This document shows, piece after piece, positions 1-9,600 of a stretch of DNA of 49,648 bases (positions within the stretch are counted from its first letter, which is position 1; every line of letters begins with the position of its first letter). Source of the DNA: Rhodobacteraceae bacterium UBA6141 (GTDB lineage Bacteria > Pseudomonadota > Alphaproteobacteria > Rhodobacterales > Rhodobacteraceae); NCBI GenBank assembly GCA_002423245.1, contig DIVD01000052.1:1-49648 (forward strand). Direction: 5' to 3'. The notes below the pieces were generated by a model. The model was not told where the DNA came from and did no database searches. It saw only the letters and a list, made by a program, of their open reading frames with translations. The translations under genes and the position numbers were made by a program.

Positions 1-304
1 CGGCGGGCTCGAGGCGGGCGGCGGGGCAGCGGTTCTCCTGCGCCTGCACCGGCCGAGACCCGATCAGCCCCGGCAGGGGGCGACGGCCGCGATCCGCGAG
101 CGTGGAGACGATACTGGCGCCAGCTGGTCGCATCTTGCCATGATCCGTCGTCCGAGGCGGCAGCAAGATCAGGCTGCCGCGGGCCAGGCTGCGCGCGGCG
201 GCGGATCAGGTCGATCTGCGTCGGTCCGCCGGGTGCCGATGCCGGACCCCAGAAGCAGGGACTTCGCCTCCCGATCACCCGTCACCGCCCCCAAGCCTCT
301 GGAG
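1..304. other. No identifiable gene (window edge)
   Basis: This stretch lies downstream of the minus-strand cckA stop. Several frames are open because of the high GC content. One minus-strand frame starting near 168 stays open to the window edge, but it has no ribosome binding site and no family I recognise. I see no terminator with a clear T-run after cckA. It may hold the start of a truncated neighbour, but nothing here supports a call. Confidence 0.4.
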
Positions 305-2617
305 TCACTGCAACTGGCTTTGCACCGTGGTGGTCAACTCCACCAGCGAGAACGGCTTGGGCAGGAAGATGGAGTTCGGGATCCTTGCCTGACTGTCCTG
401 CAGGCTGTCCTCGGCATATCCCGAGACGAAGATGACCCGCACGGCCGGCCGGGTCTTCAACGCCTCACGCACCCAGGTGGGGCCGTCCTGGCCCGGCATG
501 ATCACATCGGTGACGAAGACATCGACCTCGAGTTCCGGGTCTTCCAGCAAGCGCAGTGCATCCTCGCCACTTTCCGCCTCGATCACATTGAAGCCGCGCA
601 GGCGCAACGCGCGGCTGGCGAAGGCACGCACGGGCGCCTCGTCCTCCACCAGCAGCACCACGCCCTCGCCCGGATTGGCTTCGGCGCGGCGCGGGGCAGG
701 CGGGACCACGGGTTCGGGCTCGTCGGCCGCACCATAGTCGAGCGCGGGAAAATACAACGTGAAGGTCGTGCCGATCCCCAGCACGGAATCGACAAAGATG
801 AAGCCGCCGGTCTGCTTGACGATACCGTAGGCAGTGGACAGGCCAAGCCCGGTGCCCTCGCCGGTGCGCTTGGTCGTGTAGAAAGGCTCGAAAATCTTTG
901 CGAGCTTGTCAGGCGCGATTCCGACGCCTTCATCGATCACCCTGACGATCACGTAATCCCCCGGCGGCAATGCCGCGCGGTCGCGCCTCATCTCGGCGGC
1001 AAGCTGCAGGTTCTCTATCTCGATCCGCACGGTCCCGCCTTCGGGCATCGCGTCGCGGGCGTTCACCACCAGGTTCATGATCACCTGTTCAAGCTGCCGC
1101 TTGTCGGCACGGATCGGTCGCAGGACGGGATCGTGACCGAGTGCCAGGGTCACCTTCTCGCCAACCAGCCGGTTCAGCAGGTGCGTCAGATCCGACAGCG
1201 TATCGCGCAGATCGAGCACCTTCGGCTTCAATGTCTGCTTGCGCGAGAACGCCAGCAACTGCCTCACGAGACTGGCCGCGCGGTTGGCGTTCTGGTTGAT
1301 CTGCACAAGGTCGGCATAATCCGGATCGATCTTGTCGTGCCGCAAGAGAAGCAGGTCGCAGTGCCCCGAAATCGCCGTCAGCAGGTTGTTGAAGTCATGC
1401 GCGACGCCCCCCGCAAGCTGGCCGATGGCCTGCATCTTCTGGCTTTGCACGAACTGCGCCTCGAGTGTCTTGAGTTGGGTCGCGTCGGACATCACTGCAA
1501 CCAGCCCCGGCCGCCCCTCCTCCACAACCCGGCTGAGCGTGACCTGCAAGAACACCTCGCGGTCCGAACGGCGCACCCTCAGCACCTCGGGGCGGCGATC
1601 GGCCCGGCCGCAAAGCGCGTCGCCAAGCCAGTCGGCGACCGGCCGCCCCAGCCCCTCCAGCCGTTCGGAGAGCGGAACCTCGCCCTCGACCGCACCGATC
1701 AGGCCGCGTGCGGCCCGATTGGCAGCCATCACGCGCCCATCCGCCGAAAGACGCAACAGCGCCACCGGCAACGATTCGAAAGAGGTCGGGTCCGACGTGG
1801 CCGGGCGGGGATGGTGCAAGGGGGGCAACAGGTAGATCTCCCGCCGCCCGCCCGGACCCTCGATCTCGGCGATCAGCGCACGCATGGTGCCATCGACAGC
1901 AGAGACTTCATGTTCGTCGCCGGAACGCAACGGCAGATCGGGAAAGATGCGGTCAAGGCTTTTGACGCGCTCTCCGACGATGCGGCGCAGCGCCTCGTTC
2001 ATGAACAGGATTGTGCCGCTGCGGGTAGCGGTGAGCATGGGCAGGCTCAGGTTTTCCGCACTGCTGCCGCCCGTTGCGCGTTCGACCATGTCCTCCAGCC
2101 GCCACAGATAACCGTCGTCGCCGATCTGGTGCACACAGACGCGAACGTGGCCGCGCCGGGTCACCATGTCCTCGCGCGCGGCCCCCAGGGCTGCGGCCCT
2201 GTGTTGAAGACGGACCAGAACCGCGGTCGGATTGGCGAATACTTCGGACAGGGCCCGCGTCAAGGTCTGCCCCGTACGCGAGCCGAAGCGTTCCAGCGCC
2301 GCGCGGTTCTGATAGCCGATTTCTCCCTCGCCATCGGTCGTGAAGCTGGGCGAGGCATCATGTTCGACGAAGGTGGCAATCTGCTCGTGCAGGCGCGCCC
2401 TTGACGCCGCATGCCGGTGCGCAAGCACCCGCAGGACAATGGCCAGCGCCGCCAGCGTCGCCGCGGCGGTCGTCAGCGGCAGGGCCACCCCGCGTTCGCG
2501 GAGCAGCACCGCCGCCCCGGCACAGATCACCGCGCCCACAACGAGCCAGTTGCCCCGCGGCGAAAGGGCCAGGGCAGTACGGGTCAGCGGATGCGGTGAC
2601 AACGCCGGGTGGGACAC
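305..2617 (-). CDS. cckA: Hybrid sensor histidine kinase, CckA type
   Basis: This 770-residue inner-membrane hybrid kinase/phosphatase is expected to feed the CckA-ChpT-CtrA phosphorelay. Two hydrophobic segments (about 23-39 and 46-66) are followed by PAS-like regions (about 75-380). The phosphoacceptor box AHDFNN carries His407, and the ATPase part has an N box (Asn515/Asn519), a G1 box DEGVGIAP (562-569) and a G2 box GTGLGLS (588-594). The C-terminal receiver has an acidic pocket at 658-660, phospho-Asp704, Ser732 and Lys754. The start is a GTG with a strong GAGGAGG upstream. A TTAA-N7-TTAA CtrA motif sits about 50 nt upstream. CckA-CtrA signalling is known to control GTA production in Rhodobacterales, and the GTA operon ends about 3.4 kb away. 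The domain order, length and H-box fit CckA better than other hybrid kinases. Confidence 0.9.
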   Translation of the reverse strand: MSHPALSPHPLTRTALALSPRGNWLVVGAVICAGAAVLLRERGVALPLTTAAATLAALAIVLRVLAHRHAASRARLHEQIATFVEHDASPSFTTDGEGEIGYQNRAALERFGSRTGQTLTRALSEVFANPTAVLVRLQHRAAALGAAREDMVTRRGHVRVCVHQIGDDGYLWRLEDMVERATGGSSAENLSLPMLTATRSGTILFMNEALRRIVGERVKSLDRIFPDLPLRSGDEHEVSAVDGTMRALIAEIEGPGGRREIYLLPPLHHPRPATSDPTSFESLPVALLRLSADGRVMAANRAARGLIGAVEGEVPLSERLEGLGRPVADWLGDALCGRADRRPEVLRVRRSDREVFLQVTLSRVVEEGRPGLVAVMSDATQLKTLEAQFVQSQKMQAIGQLAGGVAHDFNNLLTAISGHCDLLLLRHDKIDPDYADLVQINQNANRAASLVRQLLAFSRKQTLKPKVLDLRDTLSDLTHLLNRLVGEKVTLALGHDPVLRPIRADKRQLEQVIMNLVVNARDAMPEGGTVRIEIENLQLAAEMRRDRAALPPGDYVIVRVIDEGVGIAPDKLAKIFEPFYTTKRTGEGTGLGLSTAYGIVKQTGGFIFVDSVLGIGTTFTLYFPALDYGAADEPEPVVPPAPRRAEANPGEGVVLLVEDEAPVRAFASRALRLRGFNVIEAESGEDALRLLEDPELEVDVFVTDVIMPGQDGPTWVREALKTRPAVRVIFVSGYAEDSLQDSQARIPNSIFLPKPFSLVELTTTVQSQLQ

Positions 2618-2666
2618 GCCCGAGCCTCCTCCTCGAATTGACTTCCCGCATTCGGCCCGGAAATGC

Positions 2667-2681
2667 TTAACCGGCCTTTAA
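2667..2681 (-). promoter_or_regulatory. CtrA-box motif upstream of cckA
   Basis: A perfect TTAA-N7-TTAA lies 50 nt upstream of the cckA GTG start and 41 nt downstream of the methyltransferase stop. This spacing is the full consensus for the response regulator CtrA in alphaproteobacteria. It suggests feedback of CtrA on its own kinase. The motif is seen directly; binding is inference. Confidence 0.6.
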
Positions 2682-2721
2682 CGCCGGTCATGATTTTGGA
2701 GGCGATACGGCAAACTTCAAC

Positions 2722-3912
2722 CTAAGATTGTTGCGGGCCCGGCAATCGCGTCAAGAGGGCGCTGAAAAACCCGTCGCCGCCGTCCAGCGGGGTGAAGCTG
2801 CGGCTGTTCGTGCAGTGCCAGCCGGGGTTTCGCCGCACAAAGCCCTCAACCTGATCGGCGTTCTCGGCATCCAGCATCGAGCAGGTGACGTAGGCCAGCA
2901 CACCGCCCGGCCCCACAAGGGAATGCGTCTCGTCAAGGATTCGGGCCTGTATGCGCCGCAACTCGGCCAGTCTTGCCGGGGTCAGCGCCCACTTCGCCTC
3001 CGGCGCGCGGCGCCAACTGCCCGAACCCGAGCAGGGCACATCCACCAGCACGAGATCGTAGGGGGCAAGCGCGGCCACCCCGCTGGCATCCGCGATCTCG
3101 ACGCTGATCCCGGCGCGCAGGGCACGCCCCGGAAGATCGCACATGCGTTGCGGGGCGATGTCATGCGCCACAAAGCGGGCCGGCATCAGCGCGGCCATCG
3201 CCAGCGTCTTGCCGCCGCCGCCGGCGCAGTAATCCAGCACCCGCCCCCCCGTCAGGGGCAGCATCTCCACCACCGCCTGGCTTGCAACGTCCTGAAGCTC
3301 GACCCGGCCATCGAGATAGGGGGCGCTGACACGCAGGCGCTGGGGTTTTTCGGTGACCTGCAGTGCGCTCTTTGCAAGCGGATGCGGGACCGCGCCGATC
3401 CCCTCGGCGGCGAGCGCGGCCTGCGCCTCGGTCCGGCTTGCGCGTGCAAGGTTCACGCGCAGGAAAACCGGGGCGCGCTGGCGCATCAGGCGCAGGACCG
3501 GCTCGAAGGACGGGCCGAGGCTGTCGCACAAGGCCGGCGCCAGCCAGTCGGGGCAGTCGAGAGCCACGTTTCGGGGAAGGGCGCCGGAGGGAGCACGGAT
3601 TTCATCGGGAGCAAGCTCGGAAGGCGCATGACCCTGCCCGGTGAACATCGTCTCCGGCGCGAGTCCGGCATCGCGCAGCGCGCCGATCATCAAGGCACGC
3701 CCGCTGGCTGTCTCTGCCCGGCCGCCCAGGGCCGCATGGCTGCGAAGGCAACGCAGCGCATCGAACACGTGATCGCGGATCGCGGCGCGGTCGCCCGAGC
3801 CGGCGAAACGATGACTGCGCGCCCATCCGGTGAGCGCCTGTTCGGCCGGCGTGCCGGCAAGATGCCGGTCCAGAATCTCGATCGCGGCGGCAATTCGCGC
3901 AGCCGGAGTCAT
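2722..3912 (-). CDS. RsmB/NOP family rRNA m5C methyltransferase
   Basis: A 396-residue SAM-dependent RNA (cytosine-5) methyltransferase that probably modifies 16S rRNA. The SAM-binding motif I is around LDYCAGGGGKT (226-236). The two family cysteines are both present: Cys294 in DVPCSGSG (the PC motif) and Cys344 in the VTCS motif, the pair used for covalent catalysis and product release. The N-terminal 130 residues are helical and short compared with E. coli RsmB, so target-site identity is uncertain. An in-frame ATG 30 codons upstream exists, but residues before 3912 look like non-coding translation. The preferred ATG follows a GGGGGG-type purine run. The gene is transcribed toward cckA with a 104-nt gap that holds the CtrA motif. 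Confidence 0.85.
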   Translation of the reverse strand: MTPAARIAAAIEILDRHLAGTPAEQALTGWARSHRFAGSGDRAAIRDHVFDALRCLRSHAALGGRAETASGRALMIGALRDAGLAPETMFTGQGHAPSELAPDEIRAPSGALPRNVALDCPDWLAPALCDSLGPSFEPVLRLMRQRAPVFLRVNLARASRTEAQAALAAEGIGAVPHPLAKSALQVTEKPQRLRVSAPYLDGRVELQDVASQAVVEMLPLTGGRVLDYCAGGGGKTLAMAALMPARFVAHDIAPQRMCDLPGRALRAGISVEIADASGVAALAPYDLVLVDVPCSGSGSWRRAPEAKWALTPARLAELRRIQARILDETHSLVGPGGVLAYVTCSMLDAENADQVEGFVRRNPGWHCTNSRSFTPLDGGDGFFSALLTRLPGPQQS

Positions 3913-4059
3913 TGCCGCGCCCCCCGCAGCAGGATGCATGGCAGCCGGACGCAGCGCCATTCCAAAGGACAGACGACAATGAATGACATGGCAATCTCTC
4001 AAAGGCCCCTAGCGATGCTAGCGGAACTCCGCCATGACGACCAGCCGGGCGATGCCAGG

Positions 4060-4788
4060 CTACAACAGCGGCCGCTGGCTTGGTTTCTCCAGATCGACAA
4101 GCGCCATTGCGGCAAGCTCCTTTCGCCCCGGCAACGACAGCTTTCCGCCCGACCAGTCGGCAAGCCCGCTGCCTCGAAGCCGCGCCAGGGTCTTGTTCGT
4201 GTGGACCAGAGACAGCCCCACGGCATCCGCCAGATCCTGTTGCCGCCAGGGCAACGGCACACGCCCGTTCTGCTCCATGCCAAGCGCCGTGAGCCGCTCA
4301 TGAAGCCTCAGCAAGGCCCAGGCGATGCGCTGTCCAGCATCGCGCTGTCCCAGCGTCGCCAGTGTTTCGCCAAGGAAGTTCTCTTCCACCGCCGAGAGCC
4401 AGGTCAGCGAATAGGACCGCTTCGGCTGGTTCGAGAAGAGGTCCCAGAGGCCGGCGCGGTCAAAGACGCAAAGCGTGGTCTCGACCGATGCCTCCACCGA
4501 ATGCTGCATCTCACCGGTCACGACGGCCTGAAGGCCCACCAGATCGCCCGGCAAGACGAAGCTGATCACCTGTCTGCGACCGTTCTCCAGCATCTTGTGA
4601 CGCAGCCCCTGCCCGCGCAGGACGGTGTAGAACTGCGGGCTTTGCGCCCCCTGCATCAGGATCGTCCGCCCCGCCTCGATGGTCAGTTCGCCGATCTTGA
4701 AACGCTCCATGAAGGCAAGCTCCTGCTCGGTGAACGGCTCGAACAGCGGCTTGCAGCGCAGGGGACATTCGGCACAGGGCGTTGTCAT
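4060..4788 (-). CDS. Crp/Fnr family transcriptional regulator with FNR-like cysteines
   Basis: A 242-residue regulator with an N-terminal cyclic-nucleotide-binding-like beta roll (about 20-130), a dimerisation helix (about 135-165) and a C-terminal winged helix (about 190-235). The N-terminus carries Cys5, Cys8 and Cys12 (C-x2-C-x3-C). Cys107 lies exactly 25 residues after the Asp of the GDLVG motif, the same spacing as Cys122 in E. coli FNR. This could form an oxygen-sensitive iron-sulfur centre, although the third N-terminal spacing is shorter than in FNR (C-x2-C-x5-C). The recognition helix (LSLVHTNKTLARL) lacks the E-x2-SR pattern of FNR, so the DNA target is probably different. No good Shine-Dalgarno is visible close to the ATG. 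The gene is divergent from the receiver-like gene at 4920. Confidence 0.85.
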   Translation of the reverse strand: MTTPCAECPLRCKPLFEPFTEQELAFMERFKIGELTIEAGRTILMQGAQSPQFYTVLRGQGLRHKMLENGRRQVISFVLPGDLVGLQAVVTGEMQHSVEASVETTLCVFDRAGLWDLFSNQPKRSYSLTWLSAVEENFLGETLATLGQRDAGQRIAWALLRLHERLTALGMEQNGRVPLPWRQQDLADAVGLSLVHTNKTLARLRGSGLADWSGGKLSLPGRKELAAMALVDLEKPSQRPLL

Positions 4789-4919
4789 CGTTTAAATCAA
4801 TTCCCTGGCCGGATATGTCGCAGTTGAATGCGACGGACGCCATAAAGTTCCATTCAGGGGGCACGGGGTGACGACTCCGCGGCGGGTGCCGCGGTGGCGC
4901 CCCGGCCCAGGAGAAGAAC

Positions 4920-5297
4920 GTGGAACGCAGGTCGGATCAGGCGGTCTATCTCATCGTCTTGAAGCATGTCGTCGTGGCCGAGGATCTTGCGCAGATCATT
5001 GCCGATTTCGATGCGGCGGCGAAGATCGTGCAAGTTCGGGACACGGCGGCTGCCGTGCAAGCCGTTCGGGGCATCGAAGCCCTGCGGCTCGCGTTTCTCA
5101 TCGACGACCGGCATGTCGACGGCTGGGCAGACCTGGTATCCGCGATCGGTGCGCGCGGCGGACGCGTCGTGCTCATTCCCCGCAGTGACCGGCTCCGCGC
5201 GGCACCATTCGACGACTGCCTGATCCTCGAACGGCCGTTCACCACGGAGATGGTGCAAGCGACGCTCGAGGCCGCGTTTCGGCCGCCATACGTCTGA
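4920..5297 (+). CDS. Degenerate receiver-domain protein, function unknown
   Basis: A 125-residue protein starting at GTG, with an AGGAGAAG ribosome site 7 nt upstream. Alternating hydrophobic strands and helices follow the CheY layout: a strand at about 8-15, a central strand ending AFLIDD (about 58-63), a strand GRVVLIP, and a C-terminal RPF followed by a helix, matching the conserved K-P-F of receivers. The N-terminal acidic pair is missing and the usual Lys is replaced by Arg, so phosphotransfer is doubtful. I infer a pseudo-receiver or stand-alone signalling adaptor. It is followed by the PNPOx-like stress protein on the same strand and is divergent from the Crp/Fnr regulator. A 362-codon ORF on the opposite strand here is a shadow. 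Confidence 0.6.
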   Translation: MERRSDQAVYLIVLKHVVVAEDLAQIIADFDAAAKIVQVRDTAAAVQAVRGIEALRLAFLIDDRHVDGWADLVSAIGARGGRVVLIPRSDRLRAAPFDDCLILERPFTTEMVQATLEAAFRPPYV

Positions 5298-5338
5298 GCC
5301 TCCGCGGCGGGCCTGCGCCGACGCGGGGAACGACGCGG

Positions 5339-5363
5339 GGAACATCGCCGCCTCCCGGGTGTT
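5339..5363 (+). promoter_or_regulatory. Possible EcfG-type promoter (GGAAC-N16-TGTT)
   Basis: GGAAC, 16 nt, then TGTT, ending 54 nt before the ATG of the PNPOx-like general stress protein. The EcfG consensus is GGAAC-N16/17-CGTT, so the -10 element has one mismatch. It is a weaker match than the two at the right end of the window. Inference only. Confidence 0.35.
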
Positions 5364-5417
5364 GATCGTCGATACGATGGCGCCTGCGCCCTCGCGACCA
5401 ACCTGAAGGAGAACGCC

Positions 5418-5924
5418 ATGAGCCTGCGCCAGGATTTGCGGGGCGACCCCAAAGCCACCCTCTTCGCCGCGATGGCCGATGTCCGCACCGGGATGCTGGG
5501 GATCGAGGGATCGGCGCAACATCTTCAACCGATGAGCCATTATCCAGATGCCGGGAAGGGCGAGATCTGGTTCCTGTCCTCGCGCCAGACCGATCTGGTT
5601 CGCGCGATCGGGCAAGGCGCGCGGGCCCATTTCGTCTTCATCAGCAAAGAACATGATCTGCATGCCTGCATGGCTGGCGCGATCATCCAGACTTACGATG
5701 ACGCGAAGATCGACGAGATCTGGTCGCCCGTCGCCGCCGCCTGGTTCCCGGGGGGCCGGCAGGATCCCGACCTGATCGCCCTCCGCCTGACCTTGCAGGA
5801 GGCGTCGATCTGGGCCTCGACCGAAAGCTCGGTGCGGTTCGGCATCGAGATCCTCCGCTCGAACATGAGCGAGGACCACCAGCCCGACGTCGGCGATCAT
5901 GTGATTGTCGAGTTCAACGACTGA
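5418..5924 (+). CDS. Pyridoxamine 5'-phosphate oxidase-fold general stress protein
   Basis: A 168-residue cytosolic protein of the PNPOx-like split-barrel flavin-binding family (general stress protein 26 type). The family barrel is recognisable from the N-terminal helix leading into a strand with GMLGIEG, the GEIWFLSS segment (about 49-56) and the strand ARAHFVFIS (about 69-77), followed by a late DEIWSPVAAAWFPGG stretch (about 99-113). The last of these is typical of the stress-protein branch, in which these proteins bind FMN or related cofactors; the substrate is unknown. The ATG has a good GAAGGAGAA site. It lies downstream of the receiver-like gene with a 120-nt gap holding a possible EcfG-type promoter, which would fit a general stress role. 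Confidence 0.8.
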   Translation: MSLRQDLRGDPKATLFAAMADVRTGMLGIEGSAQHLQPMSHYPDAGKGEIWFLSSRQTDLVRAIGQGARAHFVFISKEHDLHACMAGAIIQTYDDAKIDEIWSPVAAAWFPGGRQDPDLIALRLTLQEASIWASTESSVRFGIEILRSNMSEDHQPDVGDHVIVEFND

Positions 5925-5972
5925 TCTTGCGTCATGCGGCAACGGCGCATCCCCCCGCGCCGTTGCCCTTCG

Positions 5973-6683
5973 TCAGCCCGAAGGCAGCCCGAGTTCGGCG
6001 TAATGCGCGGCAATCCGCACGGCGCCACCCGCGAAGCTGCCGCCCGTGGCGGTCAGCAGCACGCCTGACGGAGCATAGAACGCCATCGGTGCCGAGAGCA
6101 CTCCGCGAGCCCAGGACCCCTCACCGAGGCCGAGACCCGAACCAAACCTGTCCGGCGCTCCGGCGTTGCCAAGCTGCCATGTGCTCAGATTGCCGGTAAT
6201 GGGGTCGGTCACGCGGGCGGTCACCCCGAAAAGCATGGCCCCTGACGGGATCAGCACCGCCGTTTCGGACGTGGCACCCGCACCCAGCACGTGATCGGTC
6301 TGCGCCACGCCAAACGACATCCCGGCCCCCGAGGGCGCGAGCGTCGCCGCCCCGCCGCGCCAGGCCACACCGTCGTGAATCGCGGGCACGCCCTCGTCGA
6401 TGATGAAGGCGCGCCAACCCGCCTTGGGCAGGGCGAAGACCCAGCCCCCGTTGGCCCGGATCGCAAGCTCCCCCTCATGCCCCGCCCAGGCATTGACCGC
6501 GCCCGCCGGCACGCCATGAACGGTGCCATCCTCCACCGCGGCAGGCGGAAGGGGCAGGCTGCGCGATGCGATCACCAGTTGCGTCAGCCCGTCCAGCCGC
6601 ATCAGCGCATCGTTCATCGTGACATGCTTTTGCGCCTGCGAGGCGCGCAGCAGCGGCAGCGAAAGCCGGTTCGTGTCAGTCAT
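5973..6683 (-). CDS. DUF2793 protein, last gene of the GTA operon
   Basis: A 236-residue protein with the DUF2793 pattern: an N-terminal segment with SQAQKHVTMNDAL (about 14-26), then repeats rich in Gly, Trp and Ala resembling phage tail-associated or fibre-like beta structures (FALPKAGWRAF, AWRGG). The ATG at 6683 overlaps the TGA of the megatron gene by 8 nt, so it is translationally tied to the GTA operon. RcGTA is usually listed as ending with g15, so this may be an accessory tail or host-recognition part of the particle. Function is inferred from context. A longer in-frame start at 6749 would lie deep in g15 and is unlikely. Confidence 0.75.
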   Translation of the reverse strand: MTDTNRLSLPLLRASQAQKHVTMNDALMRLDGLTQLVIASRSLPLPPAAVEDGTVHGVPAGAVNAWAGHEGELAIRANGGWVFALPKAGWRAFIIDEGVPAIHDGVAWRGGAATLAPSGAGMSFGVAQTDHVLGAGATSETAVLIPSGAMLFGVTARVTDPITGNLSTWQLGNAGAPDRFGSGLGLGEGSWARGVLSAPMAFYAPSGVLLTATGGSFAGGAVRIAAHYAELGLPSG

Positions 6684-9600
6684 TGATCTCGATCCTTTCG
6701 AATGGCCCCGGTCCGAAGGCATCGGACAGTTGCGCCACTTGGATTTCAAAGCCCGCGGTCGCCGCGTCGGCGGCCCGCTGGGCGGCGGAATAGGTCCAGG
6801 CTGGCGTGCTCACCGTCTCCTCGCGGCGGATCACCCCGCTCACGACGACCCGCACCTCGTAGGCCTCCCGCGTCTCGCCAAGCGGCACCTCGACGGATTC
6901 CCAGCTGTCACCGTCGATCCGCGTCCGGCGGATCCAGCGCAGGGTTCCGCCCCCGGCGCCATCCGCGGTCCAGCCCAGTTGGCAGGGCGCGTAGGGCCGC
7001 AGCCCGATGCCCCGGAACGCCTCGAGCAGATGCACATAGGACGGGTCGTCATACCCCCGCGAGGCGGAGCCGATCCGGTAGTGCCGTGCCAGCCCGCGCG
7101 CCGATGCGCTCAGGGCGATCTGCTGCAGCGCGCCGTCGATCCGCACGAGATAGCTGCCCACCGGCCACTCGTCCGGCATGTCGGCATCGGTGCCAAGCTG
7201 GCCGCGCAGCCGCAGGTCGAGGTCATAGACCCCCTCCGCCACCAGCACCGCACGCTGGCATTGCAGCACCTCCCAGCCGCTGGATGCGCCGGATCCGATC
7301 GCAAAGCTGTTGGCCCCGTTCAGCACCGCCTCCTCGTCTGCCGAAGAGAGAGTGCCCCCGTAGATCCGCACCCTCAGCGGAGCCCCCAGATCCCAGTTGT
7401 CCGGGGCAGCCCTTGCCAGAGCAGTCTCGATCACCCCGATCACCGCCCGTCTCGACATCAGCACATTCAGCTCATACCCCGCATCGGAGGCCGAAGAATA
7501 GACCGCGACCGACCCCGGCCAGGGGGTCGCCGTCACCGCCAGATGCGGGGCATGGGGCACCTCCTCGCCGGTCAGCAGCGGCAGGTCGAGGAACTGCGCA
7601 AATACCGGCACCGGCGCCGAAAACGGGCGCGGCACGACCCGCTCCTCGGCTTCGTCGGAGGCCAGATAGACCCCCGGCTCGACCCGCACCGCCTCGATCC
7701 CGGCGGCGCCCGCGACCTCGACCCTGTCGATCCGGTAAAGGCCCTGCGCCTCGCCATCCTCCCCTTCCAGGGCGAACACGTCCCCTGCCCCGAGCGCGCC
7801 CTGCGACGGCGGCAGCGACAGGCGAAGCCCGTCCCGCGCCACCCGCACCTCCGCCAGCCAGCGCTCGGCGATGCCCTGCCCCTCGGCCCGGGTCAGCGAG
7901 AGCGGAAACTCCGTTTCGGCGACGGCCCGCGTCTCGGCATCGGGAAGGACCGCCTCCACGGCCCGCGTCTCGAAATCGCCCTGCGCCTCGACAAAGGTCA
8001 GCCGGATGCGCGAGGCGATATCCGCCTGCGACGCCCGCGTTGCCTCCAGCGCGCCGGCAGCATCGGCGCCAAGCGCAAGCGTCTCCGGCCGCACCGCGCC
8101 ATCCGCCACGCCGCGCCGCATCCGGAAGCGCAACACGCCGTCCCGCTCGATCGCATCGAACCCGTAGGCAAGCATCAGCGGTTGCAGCGCCGACCGGCCG
8201 TTGCCGCCCCCCGAGGCGGCATAGCCGCGCACCACGGCGTAAAGCCCCGAGACGTCGATCATGCGTTGCCCCGACCGCGCACAAATCTCGGCCACCACAT
8301 TGTCCAGCGGCTGCGCGGCCGTGCGGCCGCTGATCCAGTGCCCCCGCGCCCAGTTGTCGCCATCGGTCCACAGGTCTACATCGTTCGGAAACTGCGGAAA
8401 CGGCCTCGCGTCCCAGGCCCAGACATGCGCCCGCTCCATGTCCACCATCGGCCCGTCATAAAGGTCCGAAGCGGGGTTGTTCGCCGGATCGACCCAGAAG
8501 TCGCGCATCGCCCGCAGATACTGCATCTGCATCAGGTCATCGCGGCACCCGTTCGAATAGTGCGGCAGATCCGATTCCGAGGATCGCGGATCGAGGAACT
8601 TGTTCGGCTCGTTGCCGCCCTTGTCGATCGCGGCGCAGCCCATCTCGGTGAACCATACGGGCTTGGAGCGTGGCACCCAGCCGGTCGGCAGATCGGCCCG
8701 CACCCCGCCTATGCGGTCGTGATGCGCATTCTCCCACCAGTTGCGGATATCCTTGACCCGCCAGATCCAGGGCTCGCCATGGTCCCCGTCGGTGATCGGC
8801 GTGCGGATCTGCGCATCGCGGTGCGCGTCATGGCCATAGTACCAGTCATAGCCCTCGCCGCCGGCGATGTTGGATTTCAGGTAGTCGAGGTTGTAGATCG
8901 CATCCCAGCCCGCATCGGCGTGGTCCGTCCCGTCGCGCCAGTCGGAGACGGGCATGTAGTTGTCGATGCCGATGAAGTCGATCGCCGGGTCCGCCCAGAG
9001 CGGATCGAGGTGGAAATAGCGGTTGCCCTCTCCCGCGTCATATCCGGCATACTCGCTCCAGTCCGCGGCGTAGCCGATATTGGTCTGCTGTCCCAGGATC
9101 AGCCGCACCCCGGCCGCAAGCTGGCGCAACTGCTGCACCGCAGGAAAGCTGTCGCCCGCGCCGCGGATCTGCGTCAGGGCGCGCATCTCCGAGCCGATGC
9201 AGAACCCGTCGACCCCGCCCGCCGCGCGGCAGAGCCAGGCATAGTGCAGGATGAACCGGCGATACGACCATTCATCCGGCCCGTGATAGGCGATCGTCGG
9301 CGGCTTGCCGCCCTCGGTTCCCAGCGGGCCAAGCTCGCCCGAGGGGGTGAAATCCTCACGCGCGGCGCCGCCGAAGAACGCGGCCACCTCCGCCGCGGCC
9401 AGATCGGTCCGGTCGGGCGAGCCTTGCCTGCCCGGCGCGGATGACAGCGTGATGCGCCCGCGCCACGGCAAGGCCGGCTGGTCCTCGGCCCCCGTCCAGG
9501 GGTCCTCCCGGCCGTTGCCCGCAAGCTGCTCCATCAGGATGAACGGGTAGAACACCACCTTCTTGCCCGCCGCCTTCAGCGCCCGGATCGCCTCGATCAC

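Noticed and set aside
140..2404. 754-codon plus-strand open frame opposite cckA
   Set aside because: Arg/Gln/Pro-rich translation without family features; it is the GC-driven shadow of the kinase gene, whose domains and residues are clear.
2618..2721. LexA box at the cckA promoter
   Set aside because: LexA is linked to cckA in R. capsulatus, but no GTTC-N7-GTTC or similar repeat is present here.
4825..4852. GGAAC upstream of the Crp/Fnr gene as an EcfG promoter
   Set aside because: At 17 nt spacing the second element reads ATTC rather than CGTT.
4854..5942. 362-codon minus-strand frame opposite the genes at 4920 and 5418
   Set aside because: Both plus-strand genes have good ribosome sites and one has a recognised fold; the minus frame has neither.
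6523..9444. 973-codon plus-strand frame opposite g15
   Set aside because: Low-complexity His/Arg/Pro translation; g15 on the other strand is unmistakable.
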